Assembly: GCA_026873275.1 (NCBI GenBank)
Contig: JANTUC010000003.1
Coordinates: 930,001 to 994,000 of the forward strand
DNA: 64,000 nucleotides
DNA from: Pseudopithomyces maydicus
Taxonomy: Eukaryota; Ascomycota; Dothideomycetes; Pleosporales; Didymosphaeriaceae
Direction of reading: 5' to 3'
The notes under the pieces were generated by a model. That model did no database searches. It was given only the letters and a program-made list of their open reading frames with translations, and was not told where the DNA came from. This document shows, in pieces, positions 44,086-56,368 of the stretch (positions are counted from its first letter, which is position 1; every line of letters begins with the position of its first letter). A program made the translations under genes and the position numbers.

Positions 44086-45689
44086 GAGGTCAGGGTCGGC
44101 CATATCATTTGACAAGCCCCAAGGCCTCTAAACCAGGCTCTACACCATTTGCAATAATTCTGAGCGAACGCCAATCCGTGCTCCAAATAACACTGTAAGA
44201 TTCACACTGTGCTCTGAGATGCCATTATGCGTTTCCTTGGCTGGTTCCAATTTGCTGCATACATCCATGCATTGCTTCCATTTGTACAACGGAAGACCCT
44301 ACAGTGGTACTGATGATCGAATTTTGTTCCCGCATCTACCGGCGATTGAAAGAGAACACAGGCATCGGAACACTACGTCCGCGGTACGCTGTGCATCGCC
44401 TCGAGTCAATGCTCAGCACAGGTTAGGTATATGCATACGCTTAGATCTTTCCACGTGAACGACTCGATACCTAAGGTTCGGGCACAACAACATTCAGCGC
44501 CTCATGGCGTTTGAACGATTGAGAAGGAGCAATCACGCACCATCTCAAACACTAGCGAGCTCTGTCTGGAAAGGACAAAGGGACATGTGATGTGCAGGTT
44601 GATGAGGACGAAGGTAGCGAGTTTTTACAAGGTGACATGTGCTTACACTGCAGCCATCTGTGTAGCCAGGGCCCATGCTTGGGTACAAACGTCGACGCTG
44701 TGATTGGTGTGGCACATGATCAAGCGTTGGCCACTTTGATGCTACCTCTCAATATAGACTGTGGCTTTCCACCTTACGAGTAGCGTATCTTCAAATACAT
44801 GACCCGGTATGCTTGACTACACAGCGATGTTACAAATCATCGAGTTCCAACACCAGTTTGAACAAACCAAATTGATTGCAATATCATTACGGGCAATGCC
44901 AGGTCTGGATGGGAGTCCGAGGAGGCGCAACAAGAATGCTTCGCGGCTCGCGGCATCAGCAAAATTTCTGTTGTGGCCCGCACTTGTGTATCAACAATGG
45001 GGTCTAGCCGCCTTATTCCGATCACAGATGTCCTACTGGCCGGCCGACAGCGCCGGGGCAGTGATCACAGTAGAGGGTTTGGGATACCTCATGTCAACGC
45101 CCAACCAGTATCACGAGCAAGCACTCATTACGAACGCGCCCAACGCGCAGCTTCTAACTCCATATTGTCTTGATGCCGCTACTCTTCCTGTTTAAGGTCA
45201 AGGCCCTGCAAGCCGTTGGGATGGACCTGCATGTCCAACATCCATCACGTAGCTTCGAAAGCTGGAAATAGCCGTGCATTGAAGCACAACAACCCCGCGA
45301 TCAATAGCCCCAGTATGGGCGGGGACACGGCCACTTCAATGAGGAAAAGGTTCTGCGATGGCCCGCTCGCATTGTGACTGTACTTCACCCGTGGACTACT
45401 GTTTGCGGGGCAGACAGAGCAGGAAAGTGCAACCAGGACAATCACCCCACTCCCGCGCTCCTCTTGCCTTCTAAAATGTTCTTCGGCTCCGCCTTTACCT
45501 CACACTAATTTCCTCTTCCTATCCCCTCTCAGACCCATTCTGACCTGCAGTCGCTCATTCTCTGTACCTACACCTGTGCACAACATCACCGCCGATCTAC
45601 TGCACGCTCCTGTACCTTCTTGTCTTCTCCGCACCACCCTGTCCGTTTCGGATACCCCTAGAAGTTGTCTATTCCTTTGTTTACTCGCC
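44086..45689. other. intergenic region, no gene recognised
   Basis: This 1.6-kb gap includes a plus-strand frame at 44809-45195 (128 codons) with no domain or supporting splice structure. The last 200 nt are CT/CA-rich and fit the leader of the CAP protein gene. Confidence 0.5.
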
Positions 45690-46418
45690 ATGAAGGTCCT
45701 GGCTCTCATCACCGCTTTGGTAGCTGTTGTGACGGCGGCCCCGAAGTCAGGTCTCGTTGCTCGTGACCCGATCGACAGTCCCGAGATTCCCAAGATCGAC
45801 GACAAGGATTTCATTAGTACTGTGCTTAACGCTCACTGGTACTGGCGACACATTCACTGTGCCCAAGACCTGCAATGGAACATGAGTCTGGCTGAGAGTG
45901 CCCGACGGGATGTCCGCCTTTGTACCCACGACATGAAGCACGAGATAAGTCCCGCCTCTTCGATCCATTGCATCTTCTTCTCAAGACTGACTTTGGTATT
46001 ACCGGTCCGGCAGCAATCTCAGCGGCTTGGGCCCTTCCCCTAAGAAGCGTGCAGAGTTCATCGAGATGGCACGTTCCATGGTCCATGGCTGGCACGAAGA
46101 AGAGCGCTTCTACGACTACGCCAAGCGCGAAGCGGCAGGTGACCATGAAATCTTCCACTTCACGCAGCTCGTCTGGCGTGACTCGAGCCAGCTTGGGTGT
46201 GCCGTCACCGACTGTTCCGAACATACACCTGCCTTCCCCGCTCGCCTATATTGCTGTAAGAATCATGTGTTTCGATCTGCACTGCCATGATTGACCTGGA
46301 GTCAGATTATGAGAACGTCGGAAACAACGTAGCAGGCAATCTCTTCGCCGAAAACGTTTGGCCACCGGTTTGCGCCGACCCGAGCAGGTCAGAGCTTGAG
46401 GATCGCTTTGGCTACTAG
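45690..46418 (+). CDS. secreted CAP-superfamily protein (SCP/PR-1 type)
   Basis: CAP proteins (Pry1, PR-1) are secreted sterol- or lipid-binding proteins. ATG 45690 opens a signal peptide (MKVLALITALVAVVTAAP). The first exon continues to the CAP start with NAHWYWRHIHCAQDLQWN. The second starts near 46010 (NLSGLGPSPKKRAEFIEMA) and carries the CAP signature HFTQLVWRDSSQLGCAV. The last exon (46306-46418) gives YENVGNNVAGNLFAENVW and a stop, after an intron 46256-46305. The first junction is odd. The acceptor (CCGGCAG before 46010) is good, but at the expected donor (about 45943-45948) the sequence is GAGATAAGT, with no GT in the needed phase. This means a non-canonical donor, an assembly error or a damaged gene. 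The usual HSGGP/GENL block of PR-1 lies at this junction. About 205 residues if spliced. Confidence 0.82.
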
Positions 46419-46823
46419 AACAATCCCACGACACACACGAGCTCTGACCCGAGACCCGAGATCATCGCCAGGGTTGCGTGAAACAAGTCGGAAGCATGCC
46501 GGAGGCGCTGCTCTAAAAGTTTTTGGAAACATACCTCCTTGACGCATCTTTGGTATTGGGAACGGAAAAGGTCCAGTATCGCTTGGAAGTAGCCGGGTAG
46601 CTTGTCATATCACACATTGAACTGGGTTGTTCACATTCACGTCTCGTTGATTGCTCACATGCCACGTCATGCTATTCCTTGCAGTATACGATTCTGGGTG
46701 GGTTCGAAGAAACAATTCCATTCACACGTGATTAAAAAGGTGGCCAAAAAGGACCCTAGGTATCAGAAACTACCGCCGTAAAATCGTTACTCCATGAAGA
46801 CGTTCCTCCCCTCCACAAGTCCT

Positions 46824-48006
46824 CTAGTGCTTGTGTCCAATGTGCAACTTCTCCTTGAGCTTCTCCATCTTGGACACCTTCTCCTTCTCGCCAGACGGAG
46901 ACTCGCTCTTGGTGGGCTTCGCGGCGGCTCCCGTACCAGACGTCTCGTTCTTCTGGGTGCTCTCCACCACACCTGTAACCATATCAGCTCTGCTCAAAAT
47001 GGACCGAATACTCTCTCCTCGGGATCGGCCCTTCGCGGTCGTATACGTACGCTCAGCTTCGTTGCTCTCGCTCTTCTTGGCCGCAGCGTCAGACGAGTCG
47101 CCTGTTTGCGCCAACGTCTCGGAGAGGTTCTGCGTCTGGCTTGCGCCGGCGTCGCCCGCACCTACAGCCTTTGCCTCGGTGCCCGATGTCATGTTGGTCA
47201 CGGTGGTGGGGGCCTGCGACTCGTCCGAGGGCGAGATGCTAGGCTTGTCACCAAAGCCGGCGAGGCCGGGAGTCTTGGGGCCGTCGGTGCCAGAGGCGGT
47301 GTCGACAATCTTGGGGTCGGTGGAGGAGGCGGTGGGAGCTTCGGTCTCGGAGAGAGTGGCGGCGAGGTTCTTGGTCTGGCTTAGGTCGGCGTCGCCCTGG
47401 CCGAGGGTTTCACCTGGGGTGCTGGACTCTGGGGATGTGATTGCGGAGGGCTGGGCGGCGGTCGAGGCATTGGCTGCGGCGGCGGAGTTGAATGCATCAG
47501 TGGTGGGGATGGTGGGTTTTGCGGAGAGGTCGGGGATGTTTGCGGTGTTGTCGAGGGTGGATTTCTCGCGGATGGGGAGGGAGGTTGTATTCGCGTCGGC
47601 TACATACGTGCGATTGTTAGCCATCTACCATGTTCATAGAAGCCGCATTTGGCATGCATATAGCTTGTACCTGAGTTGCCTTGGTCGAAAGGCTCTGCGA
47701 TAGTTCCCTTGCCTTGCAGGCCGCTCACCGGTTCGCTTCCAGCAGTCTCATTGCGTGCAGTGGGGTCGGCTGGGTCTTCTATATTGAGGAGGCAGAACCA
47801 TCAGTTCCATGATGGATACATGCGTAATTCTTCAAAAACGTACCTGAGTTGCCCCTGTCATATGGATCGGTCGCTGTGCCCTTACCCTGCTCTCCAGACA
47901 CAGGCTCGTTGCCGGCTGTCTCGTTCGCATTTGCGGGCTGCTCGCCATAGATGGCTTTGGTGACGGTGCCTGAGACGGTGCTTACGACGTTGCTGATGGT
48001 CTCCAT
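46824..48006 (-). CDS. disordered, repeat-containing fungal protein, possibly stress-related
   Basis: ATG 48006 opens METISNVVSTVSGTVTKAIYGE. Exon 1 (about 47872-48006) contains a motif of about 28 residues, starting NETAGNEPVSGEQGKGTATD. Exon 2 (about 47692-47781) repeats it as NETAGSEPVSGLQGKGTIAE. Exon 3 runs to 46824 and is Ala/Ser/Thr/Gly-rich with two related segments (LSQTKNLAATLSETEAP and ASQTQNLSETLAQTGDS). An in-phase intron of about 78 nt near 46973-47050 can be removed. The end is basic (KMEKLKEKLHIGHKH). No enzyme fold is visible and the composition predicts disorder. Similar KEKLHIGHKH-type tails occur in fungal hydrophilin or stress-induced proteins, but that link rests on general resemblance. 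Each intron interrupts a codon after the same base (phase 1), which suits exon duplication. Confidence 0.75.
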
Positions 48007-50248
48007 GGTAGTTTGTACTAATGATCACAGTTGTGGATCTTGTGGTAGAAGGGTGTAATAGTGCAGGGTGTTATGATCCAGTCGTGCCGACGATGCGCGT
48101 TATGAAGCTATCGCGTGCGTCGTTATGTTATGACGTATTCACTAGTTTCAGGTTACGCTCAGCCTCCCCAAGCATTGCTCACCAACCAGCAGCGCAGAGT
48201 GGTGGAAATGCAGCTGCGCGCACGTCACCGCGGGTCCACAGGGCCGTGTACCTGCTTTGGCGCCAATGAATGCGCGAGATTAGAGCCGCTAGTTCGTACG
48301 GCTGAGATTGTGCAGCCCGTTCTTGTGCGCCTGGCTTTGAGTCGTTCAGGCAAATCAAGACTGCGGTGTGTGTTGCTTTACCTTTGAGCTTGGTGAGTGT
48401 GTTGAAGAGGTCAAGAGTATGACGTTGTGCCCGAGGTTACGTCATACCCCAAACAAAGCGACCCGCCACGTGCTGGCTGCTTATCTACTACATACATAAG
48501 CGAGATGGGAGTTGGCTACCATTCAAATGTTGATACCGCCAGCGTGGGATGACGGTCTACCATTCGGGCCTACAGCAACTCGAGTGAGGCCATGTTGCAC
48601 TTCAAAGCGCAGCGTAACGATCCCCATGCCTTTCTCCGGGACCGTCTTCTAATAACCGAGGGAGCAGTACAGGTATCATGAAAAATGAACGACGGTATAC
48701 AAGTAAAGAAACAGAGCACACACACGAAACCACGAGTTTATTGATTCTCGAGCTCTTGCAAATATCCGAATATCGATTGCGAATCCGAGTGTATCGTAGC
48801 TCGGTGCAGAGCTTCACCTTCACCGCCGGGGCCAGATTTTGCCCGGCTTAATTATCCAGGTACAGCATTTCTTCCGACGACTACACGCGCGAAAACTTGC
48901 GGTGGGTACGCCCGCGTTTCCCCAGATTTCGCCCAAAAATTTACGGCCAGCCACTTACCAAATTCAATGAAGCTTCGGGGCGCACTCCTACATGCGGCCA
49001 AAATTTAGTCACGGGGTAATGTATTGCTTACAATCCATGGGGCTTGAGGGCCCACGTGCGTATACCCATGGTACTCCACTTGTGATGATGTGGGGAGCAA
49101 CTTCGCAACAACATGTCAAAAGAATTGGTCAAATAACTCGACGTGTACAGGGTGGATACATAGGTTTGAAGCACCTATGTATTGGTACAGTCACGCATTG
49201 CAAGCGTAAACTGGCCAATTGGAAAATCCCACCACCATCCGCCAATCACATTTCCCACTGTCATCTGACTAGAAATAGACGGGTCAGTCTTGATCCCAGA
49301 AAATGAAATGCCCCTTCATCTACCCTCCGCACGTGTAATAATCGCCGCACAATTTCAGAAATACGAAATGCAATACCGAGGCCCATCGGGCGATCGCATT
49401 GTGTTTTGTACCTCAAAGGGCTGCGTCAGTGATGTGGTGGAGGGTGAGCATCAACGCTGACAGGTCTTTACCCATGTACCCCGCATATCTACTACCCCAG
49501 AGCATGACCATTGGCAAACATCCGTGCGGTCCCGGGGATCGATCTGCCTATCAAGTACCCAGCACTCGCAGACACAGCCCCCTAAACACGCGAATTTCCG
49601 CTTTCCCCTACCTGATTGAAGCCCTGAAAGGGCCTTTGGGAATTCGCAGTTACGAGCGCCATGACAATCTCAGCTGCATCGTGTAATCATGCGCATTGTG
49701 CCAATTTCCATACGGCTTACCCGGATTCAAGAGAACGTCGGTAGTGTTGGCTGAACACGTAGGATCGGCTATCTAGCCGTGATCGGCAAATCAGCAAGTA
49801 GTGTCACAATAGGCGCCTTCGGGGGTTGTACGGAGACCTAGTGTGATTCGTTCGGACTACGAGCGACTATCCTCATGACCACTCGCAAGACAAAATGTGT
49901 AGGCATTTATTGATAGTGCCTCATGCCCAATCCCGCCGCTACAGCACTGACCATCGCACAAATGGACAATACCCCTGGTGGCGTTTCTACTTCCCAGTCG
50001 TGATTCGCCCATACACCTACGAATTGTGCAACCGAAATGTGGCTGCATGCCCGGAGTGCCCACATTCGGTGCTCAATTCTCGCTACGCTTGATTCCCAAG
50101 TCACCGCATAGTCTTCGACATCTAGTCTACCCCAAGCTTGCCCAGAAACCGTAGGTAGTGCGCAAGTTGGTACATTGACCGAGGCCTTTCCTGAGGGAGA
50201 ATATTCTTCCGTTGTTCAAAGGCTTGTGAAGGTTTCCTGTGGGTTCAA
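48007..50248. other. intergenic region, no gene recognised
   Basis: A 2.2-kb gap between two outward-reading genes. Several frames of 60-105 codons on both strands have no domain. It carries the two divergent promoters. Confidence 0.5.
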
Positions 50249-50256
50249 TATAAAAG
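50249..50256 (+). promoter_or_regulatory. TATA box of the carboxylesterase gene
   Basis: TATAAAAG lies 93 nt before ATG 50342, a typical fungal distance. Confidence 0.55.
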
Positions 50257-50341
50257 AGCCTCAATGTACATGTTCATGAATCCTCGTGGCGCAAGAAGAT
50301 TGTCAAGAGTATCGTGTGCCTCGAAGCCATCGACATTCACT

Positions 50342-52033
50342 ATGAAGGTTGCCGTTCTGTTCTCTCTCTTTTCGTCCGCATTGGCGGCTCCAGCAGCAGC
50401 ACCGCTGGATAAGAGGGCTTCTCCTACTGTCATTGCACCTTCGCCAGGAGCAACAGTTGTTGGAAAGTCGTTGTTAGGTGTGGAGACTTTCAATGGAATA
50501 CCTTTCGCGAAGCCACCTACAGGAAACCTCCGTCTCAAACCACCTCAGCCTCTTACCGCCTCAATCGGGAAGGTCGATGGCACACAAACGCCCAAAGCAT
50601 GCCCTCAATTTTTCTTCAACCTCGACGCGAGTAACTTCCCCACCAATGTTCTCGGAACAATTCTCAACACGCCTCTATTCCAGACCATCACCAATGCTGG
50701 TGAAGACTGCCTGACTATCAATGTTCAACGTCCGGCGGGCACGACAAGTTCCGACAAGCTCCCCGTGTTGTTCTGGATTTTCGGCGGAGGTTTTGAACTT
50801 GGTTCCACCCAGATGTATGACGGCACATCTCTCATCACCAGCTCCAAATTAGAAAACAAACCCATCATCTTCGTCGCCGTCAATTACCGTGTTGGCGGTT
50901 TTGGCTTCCTCGCCGGCAAGGAGATCCTGAAAGATGGCTCCGCGAACCTAGGTCTATTGGACCAACGTGCTGGCCTTGAGTGGGTAGCAGATAATATCGC
51001 CGCCTTTGGTGGGGATCCTGATAAGGTCACCATCTGGGGTGAGTCTGCAGGAGCTATCTCGGTGGCTGACCAGATGATGCTCTATGACGGCGACAACACT
51101 TACAAGGGCAAACCACTCTTCCGTGGTGGTATCATGAATTCTGGCTCTGTCGTGCCCACAGACCCTGTAGATGGCGTCAAGGGTCAAGAAATCTACGACA
51201 CTGTTGTTAAGAATGCTGGCTGCTCCTCCTCCTCCGACACACTCGCCTGCCTGCGTTCCGTTGATTACACGACCTTCCTCAACGCTGTAAATACGGTTCC
51301 AGGGATCCTCTCTTACAATTCTGTGTCTCTTTCGTATCTCCCGCGTCCGGACGGTACCGCTTTGACTGCTTCGCCGGATGCGCTCGTTGCTGCCGGCAAA
51401 TACGCAAAGGTGCCTTTCATCGTCGGTGACCAGGAAGACGAGGGAACGCTCTTTGGTTTATTCACACCCAACCTGACTACAACACAAGACGTAACCAAAT
51501 ACCTCCAAAATATCTTCTTCCCTTTTGCTGAAAAGAAGACCATCCAGGGTCTTGTCGACACTTACCAAACTACGACAGAAGATGGCTCTCCTTTCCGCAC
51601 TCTTTTGCTCAACAACTGGTACCCCCAGTTCAAGCGCATCTCTGCCATCATTGGTGACATAACCTTCACCCTCACCCGCAGAGTGTTCCTCCAGAAGGCA
51701 TCCTCTGTCTTCCCCGATGTGCCTTCGTGGTCTTACCTCTCATCATACGACTACGGTACTCCCATTCTTGGAACTTTCCATGGTTCCGATCTTCTTCAGG
51801 TGTTCTATGGCATTCTACCAAACAATGCAGCGAAGAGCATTCGAGCATACTACTTTAGCTTCGTGTATAACCTGGATCCGAACAAGGGTAGCGGACAAGA
51901 TAACTGGCCACAATGGAGCAAGAGTCAGCAGTTGAAGAGCTTCGGGGCAAACTCAAATGCGATCATTTCAGATAACTTCCGCTCCGATAGCGCGGAGTAT
52001 TTGACGAATAACTTGGCCCAGTTTTATATTTGA
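50342..52033 (+). CDS. secreted type-B carboxylesterase/lipase
   Basis: A 563-residue alpha/beta hydrolase of the type-B carboxylesterase family, like Candida rugosa lipases, that hydrolyses carboxylic esters outside the cell. I chose ATG 50342 because it opens a signal peptide (MKVAVLFSLFSSALAAPAAA) followed by a Lys-Arg (LDKR) pro-site. The in-frame ATG at 50264 lies directly behind the TATA box and would bury that signal. The oxyanion region reads LFWIFGGGFELGS. The type-B signature is EDCLTINVQRP and the nucleophile is in VTIWGESAGAIS. The catalytic histidine is likely in GTFHGSDLLQVF, near residue 480. The gene has no introns. Its 3' end faces that of the dehydrogenase, 308 nt away. The substrate cannot be told from the sequence. 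Confidence 0.95.
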   Translation: MKVAVLFSLFSSALAAPAAAPLDKRASPTVIAPSPGATVVGKSLLGVETFNGIPFAKPPTGNLRLKPPQPLTASIGKVDGTQTPKACPQFFFNLDASNFPTNVLGTILNTPLFQTITNAGEDCLTINVQRPAGTTSSDKLPVLFWIFGGGFELGSTQMYDGTSLITSSKLENKPIIFVAVNYRVGGFGFLAGKEILKDGSANLGLLDQRAGLEWVADNIAAFGGDPDKVTIWGESAGAISVADQMMLYDGDNTYKGKPLFRGGIMNSGSVVPTDPVDGVKGQEIYDTVVKNAGCSSSSDTLACLRSVDYTTFLNAVNTVPGILSYNSVSLSYLPRPDGTALTASPDALVAAGKYAKVPFIVGDQEDEGTLFGLFTPNLTTTQDVTKYLQNIFFPFAEKKTIQGLVDTYQTTTEDGSPFRTLLLNNWYPQFKRISAIIGDITFTLTRRVFLQKASSVFPDVPSWSYLSSYDYGTPILGTFHGSDLLQVFYGILPNNAAKSIRAYYFSFVYNLDPNKGSGQDNWPQWSKSQQLKSFGANSNAIISDNFRSDSAEYLTNNLAQFYI

Positions 52034-52341
52034 GGACCGGGTTGACGATATTACGATGCTATGAGATTAGGATGTGATGTTACTTCAATGTATATATAAT
52101 AACGGAGTAAATAGTTCAAAAGTCATTGTTGGCTTGCATTAATAGTTCAATACCTTGACACTGGTCTTCTCACACACTTGTTCATATGTACTCGTACCCC
52201 AATTCTAGCCTTATCCATACCATAGTTACATGACCAAAGATTAACTAGGTCCATTCATTCATCTGAGGTCTGCTTAGTCCGGAACATGTCCCAGCCATTT
52301 CCATTCGCACTTAACAAACATCAGGCGTGGCTCATGCAGTA
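52034..52341. other. convergent 3' flanks
   Basis: A region of 308 nt between two tail-to-tail genes, AT-rich with no coding feature. No separate terminator signal can be named. Confidence 0.5.
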
Positions 52342-53537
52342 CTATGCATGGTTGGCCACGATTATCGTCGAAGTTCTATGAGCAAGAGATTTCCTAGCCA
52401 CGTAGCCAATCTTTGAGTCACTCAGAATGATTGTTGAGCCGGGGTGGATTCTTTCTAGGATGTTTTGCAGTTCGACGAAGAATTTCCTCTGTAGCGCATG
52501 ACCTTCCACACTGTCAACTAGGTCGCCGGTTCTGTAAATATTGTCAGCAATCGATGTTTCTATAAGAGAATCAATAATGTTATCCACTCACGGGAAGACT
52601 GAACAGTCGCGTAGATATGCACCGTGGAATTGTTTCGTCGTCTCAGGCTTCACAGCATCGACTAATGTGCGGCTTCCTTGCTCAGGCGTTCGCGCAAGTA
52701 TAGCCATCACAACAGTTTTAAGAACCCGGATGAAAAGTGCTGGCTTCTCTTTGACACCTTTCTTGTGGACAGCGTTGGTATTGCACAATCCAGGTGTTAC
52801 GTAGCTGATGACGACAGGTGACCTTTTAGAAACAGGCATAGCAGCAGCCATTGACCGAACTGCATAGAGCAAGAGCAGCCTGGACACCCGATAACTATCG
52901 TTTTTTAGTTTGTGTGCTTCTATGATCTCTAACCTACTTACCGGTCTTCCATATTTGTCTTCTCCGGGTCGTTAAGAGCGTCCATCAGCTTGCCCTCTGT
53001 GTACCTTTCCTGAAATTTTGAGAGCTGCAATAGGGCGGAGCCTACGAAAGCTAATCGCCCCAGCGTTCGATATTTTACAGCGCTCTCGCGGAGCTTTGGG
53101 AGAACCAAAAGACCAAGTAAAATCGGGTTGATCACGTTGACTGCAATATGTCGTTCAGAACCATCGTAAGTTGTGAACTCGGTGCAGTCGTCCATTGCTG
53201 CATTCTGTACGACAGCGTCAAGCCTATTGAGGCTATTGACTCTCTGTGCAAACATCGATACCGACTTGTGGCTTGTCAGATCCAGTGGCCAGACTGATAT
53301 ACGCGACCGTGGCCGTCCTGTCGCCTGGGCGATCGATTCCGCGGCGGCTTGTCCACGTTCTGTGTTTCGGACTGCAAGAATGACGATAGCACCCAAACGA
53401 ACCAAGTGTTTCGCAGCCTCAAATCCAAGCCCTCTATTCCCGCCAGTGACTATGATGGTCTGACCCTCAAAGTCGGACTCTGGGTATGGCAGGTTGGTCG
53501 CTAGCTGCGACCGAAGCATCATGATTGCAAACGACAT
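52342..53537 (-). CDS. short-chain dehydrogenase/reductase with an altered YxxxK motif
   Basis: A 362-residue SDR after splicing exons 52942-53537, 52592-52894 and 52342-52531, all GT..AG and in phase. The cofactor site is IIVTGGNRGLGFEAAKHLV (TGxxxGxG). An Arg-rich turn follows at LAVRNTERGQ, which favours NADP(H). The NNAG-equivalent reads VVQNAAMDD (NAA). The serine region is FVGSALLQLSKF. The catalytic tyrosine segment at the second exon start is YRVSRLLLLYAVR, so the active-site lysine of YxxxK is an arginine. Fungal relatives of the retinol-dehydrogenase-like SDR group have YxVSKLLLLY here. The C-terminal exon is hydrophilic. Substrate unknown. An alternative ATG a few codons in (MMLRSQLATN) would shorten it slightly. 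Confidence 0.88.
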
Positions 53538-56368
53538 GTTGATAGTAAGGGGAAGACTGAATAGCAGGCCAGGTGAGCTTTCTCAAAAGCGAGGGTCCAG
53601 GGTGTCTAGAAGTTTAGAAAAAGTGCCGTCTAAATGACGTTCAGCAATGTCCACTGACTACGTTATATCCAAGATCGGATCTCCGCAATGATACTACAGC
53701 ACTTTGTGTTAAGCATTCATTCGCTGTGTCTAGCGATGTAGCGCCAAGTTAGAAGTGTTGGTACTTCCGACATGCATAGGGCCTGTTCAGTGCAGCACAC
53801 CTGCAGCATATTGGGACCCTTGACGTCGCACCCCATACGTCAAGCCATGTAAGCCCTCAAATTACTTTTCCCTATCTAGATGTTCTCAGCCCGTTGATTA
53901 GTGGTGATCTCGCTATCGAAACTACTGTAAGAACTGGCGTAATACAATCAATAAGTGGAGCACGTGGACTAGCAGAGGGTGCCGCGCGGTCCGGGGCAGA
54001 GATCAATTCTATTCGTGCCCCTCTCGGGACGTTAGCATAGTTTATCACGAAGACACGTTGAGTTCTCGAACAAACCACTGCAAACTGCCCGCACCGTCGG
54101 TATCTGATGACGATCCGGGTGTGTGCGATCTTGAGAATCGATAGGCTGGGTAACAAGCCACATGTGTGCGAGAATAAACTCTGCCACCTGCAGCATGAGC
54201 TTGTTTAATAGCGGTGAAGGTACAAGCCGCGCCTCAGCACACAAAAGCGTCCAAGGGAAATGCTTGCCGTTGCTTATTTGTGCCACCTCTCACACGCTGC
54301 GGCTGAGATCCCGCCTGCATTTTGGTGTCCAGGGCAACGTGAGGGTGGGGTACCGACGGCGATTGCTTTTCACGCGACGTGACGCGCTAGACCATCAACG
54401 CATGCGATATTGTGTACCCTCGGTCTAGTCTGCGCCCTGCTGAAATGTCTTGACCCCGTGAGCTTCGTATCTAGGGGGCTCACACCCTTTTCACCCCGTC
54501 TCGCGGACAGTCGGCGTTGTGCCAACTCCGTTGGCAAGACTGTACCAAGCACGTTCATAAAGCAGCGCCCCCAGAGCGGCCCTCGAAATTCTCAGCGTCA
54601 TCGGACATTTCACAAAGTTCGGGTTGTTGTGCAGTGCCAATCTCGGATCGAGGGTCCACTCTCTCTAATTCGCCGCAGCACGTGGCCTTTCGATCGTGGG
54701 AACTCAGTTACAGGTCCCTGGGAATATAACTCATCTTCACCCTTGGTCGTTGCATCGATAGAACGTGTTGGAGCTGCACGAGCGATAGTCGGTGCCGAAG
54801 TCCATGCGATGCTTCTTTATCTTAGACTAACGGTCATACATCTAGGCGCTGCGACATTCCTGTCGGTTTTCGGCACACATGGGCGTTTCCTCCCGTTTGG
54901 GACATGTGGCTGCTCGCATACCATACAGAGACCTTGGTCAAGCATGGCGGACGAACGCTGTTCGCATTGGTACGTCATCCAAGTCACAACCCGGCGCAAT
55001 ACTCGTTTGCATTCTGGTAAGACTCGAGTACAGTCAGATAACTGTGTGGCATTGAGGTTCCGTTTTCTGTCTTCCTATAGAAGCGAGGCTTAGGAATTCA
55101 CTTTTTCGATAGGCTTTGTCAAAGTCGAGCGCGATCGTCTCTGCAAGTCACTGGCAGCACAACATCTGCGGCCAAGGCAAGTCATCGAATACCAAATCGT
55201 GATGTTACTGAAGATCATGATCCTAGCCAGCTTGCAATTTAGATTATTTTCCAACATTCGTTGCTCACGGACATTCAACAACCAGATAGAGTTTCAATCC
55301 CATTATGAACAGCAACAAAATACGAAGTTTTAAAGAGTGGCGTTGTACGAACTAGTCTTTTTGTGTGTTTGAGAGAAATGATTTCGCCGAATAGAAAAAT
55401 AAAAGACAATCGCCACAAATGCTTATCCACTAAAGGATAAAGGATAAATCGCTTACGGGATAGATCTATGCATGTGCTGTTGAGAAGAAACCCAAGTGTT
55501 TTGTAATCCTCGTGCAGTTGTATATTGCTTTAGATAGACATCCGCGTAGGTCTCAAAAATTCTGTAGTGTCCAGTCTATGCGCGGCGTTGTAGGAGGCAT
55601 GAAAAAGCTGTAAAGATACGATTCATTCTGATATCTCATCGATATTCGATAGAGGATATACGTATGCGTAATGACAAATTCTGTTCCAAACAAAGCGGCG
55701 TGTCGCGTTGTGATCGTGAGATGTTACTTGTGCATTGATTGATGCCGTAGATGTCTAACAAAGCGAATCGCCCATGAAGGGTTTACCCATTGGTCGGAGT
55801 ACACTTACTATAATAATATGAAACGCAAGAAACGTTTTTCGGGTGGAGCATTTATGTGATTGTTCATCATGTTTCGCAAGAGGTCAGGGTCATCAGCTCC
55901 CATTACACTGAAGAACTTTGTGTACCCATTCTCTTTCCGCATATCGGGAAGACTGGCTTCTCCTCAATAAAATATAGCCTTCTTTGCCATCTTCCTTGAC
56001 ACTTATAAGCACCAACCGGGCAACACTATCAGACGTGGAAGAATTTGTTTCGAGTTACTGAAAGACATATGAAGCTCGCAGGTTCTTTTGCCGGCATGTA
56101 CAGATGATAAGTTGCCTTTTGGATTATGTATTCACAAAGAATAGTTCTTGGTATTCACAAGTGCTCGGTAAAAGGAAAAAGGTTCACAATGTATGAAACA
56201 GCATATACAAAATCAACTTCTATTTCAACATCTTCGAACATGAAAAGCTCGGAATCACAACGAGTTTAATACTGATTGAAAGATTGACTAGACCACTCAC
56301 TTTTCAGTAGCTCAAAGGCTCACGAAGAACCCCCAACCTCGCTCAGAACATTTCACCTAAATTGTGAG
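53538..56368. other. large intergenic region, no gene recognised
   Basis: This 2.8-kb gap contains a 227-codon plus-strand frame (54410-55093) whose translation has no domain and no sensible bias, so it is not called. From about 55280 to 56350 the DNA is clearly AT-rich with few open frames. No terminal repeats or transposase motifs were found. Confidence 0.5.

Noticed and set aside
46831..47703. 290-codon plus-strand frame opposite the disordered protein
   Set aside because: It mirrors the spliced minus-strand gene and has no domain.
54410..55093. 227-codon open frame on the plus strand
   Set aside because: The translation has no domain, signal or repeat. Its composition looks like random GC-balanced DNA, and no splice structure or promoter supports it.
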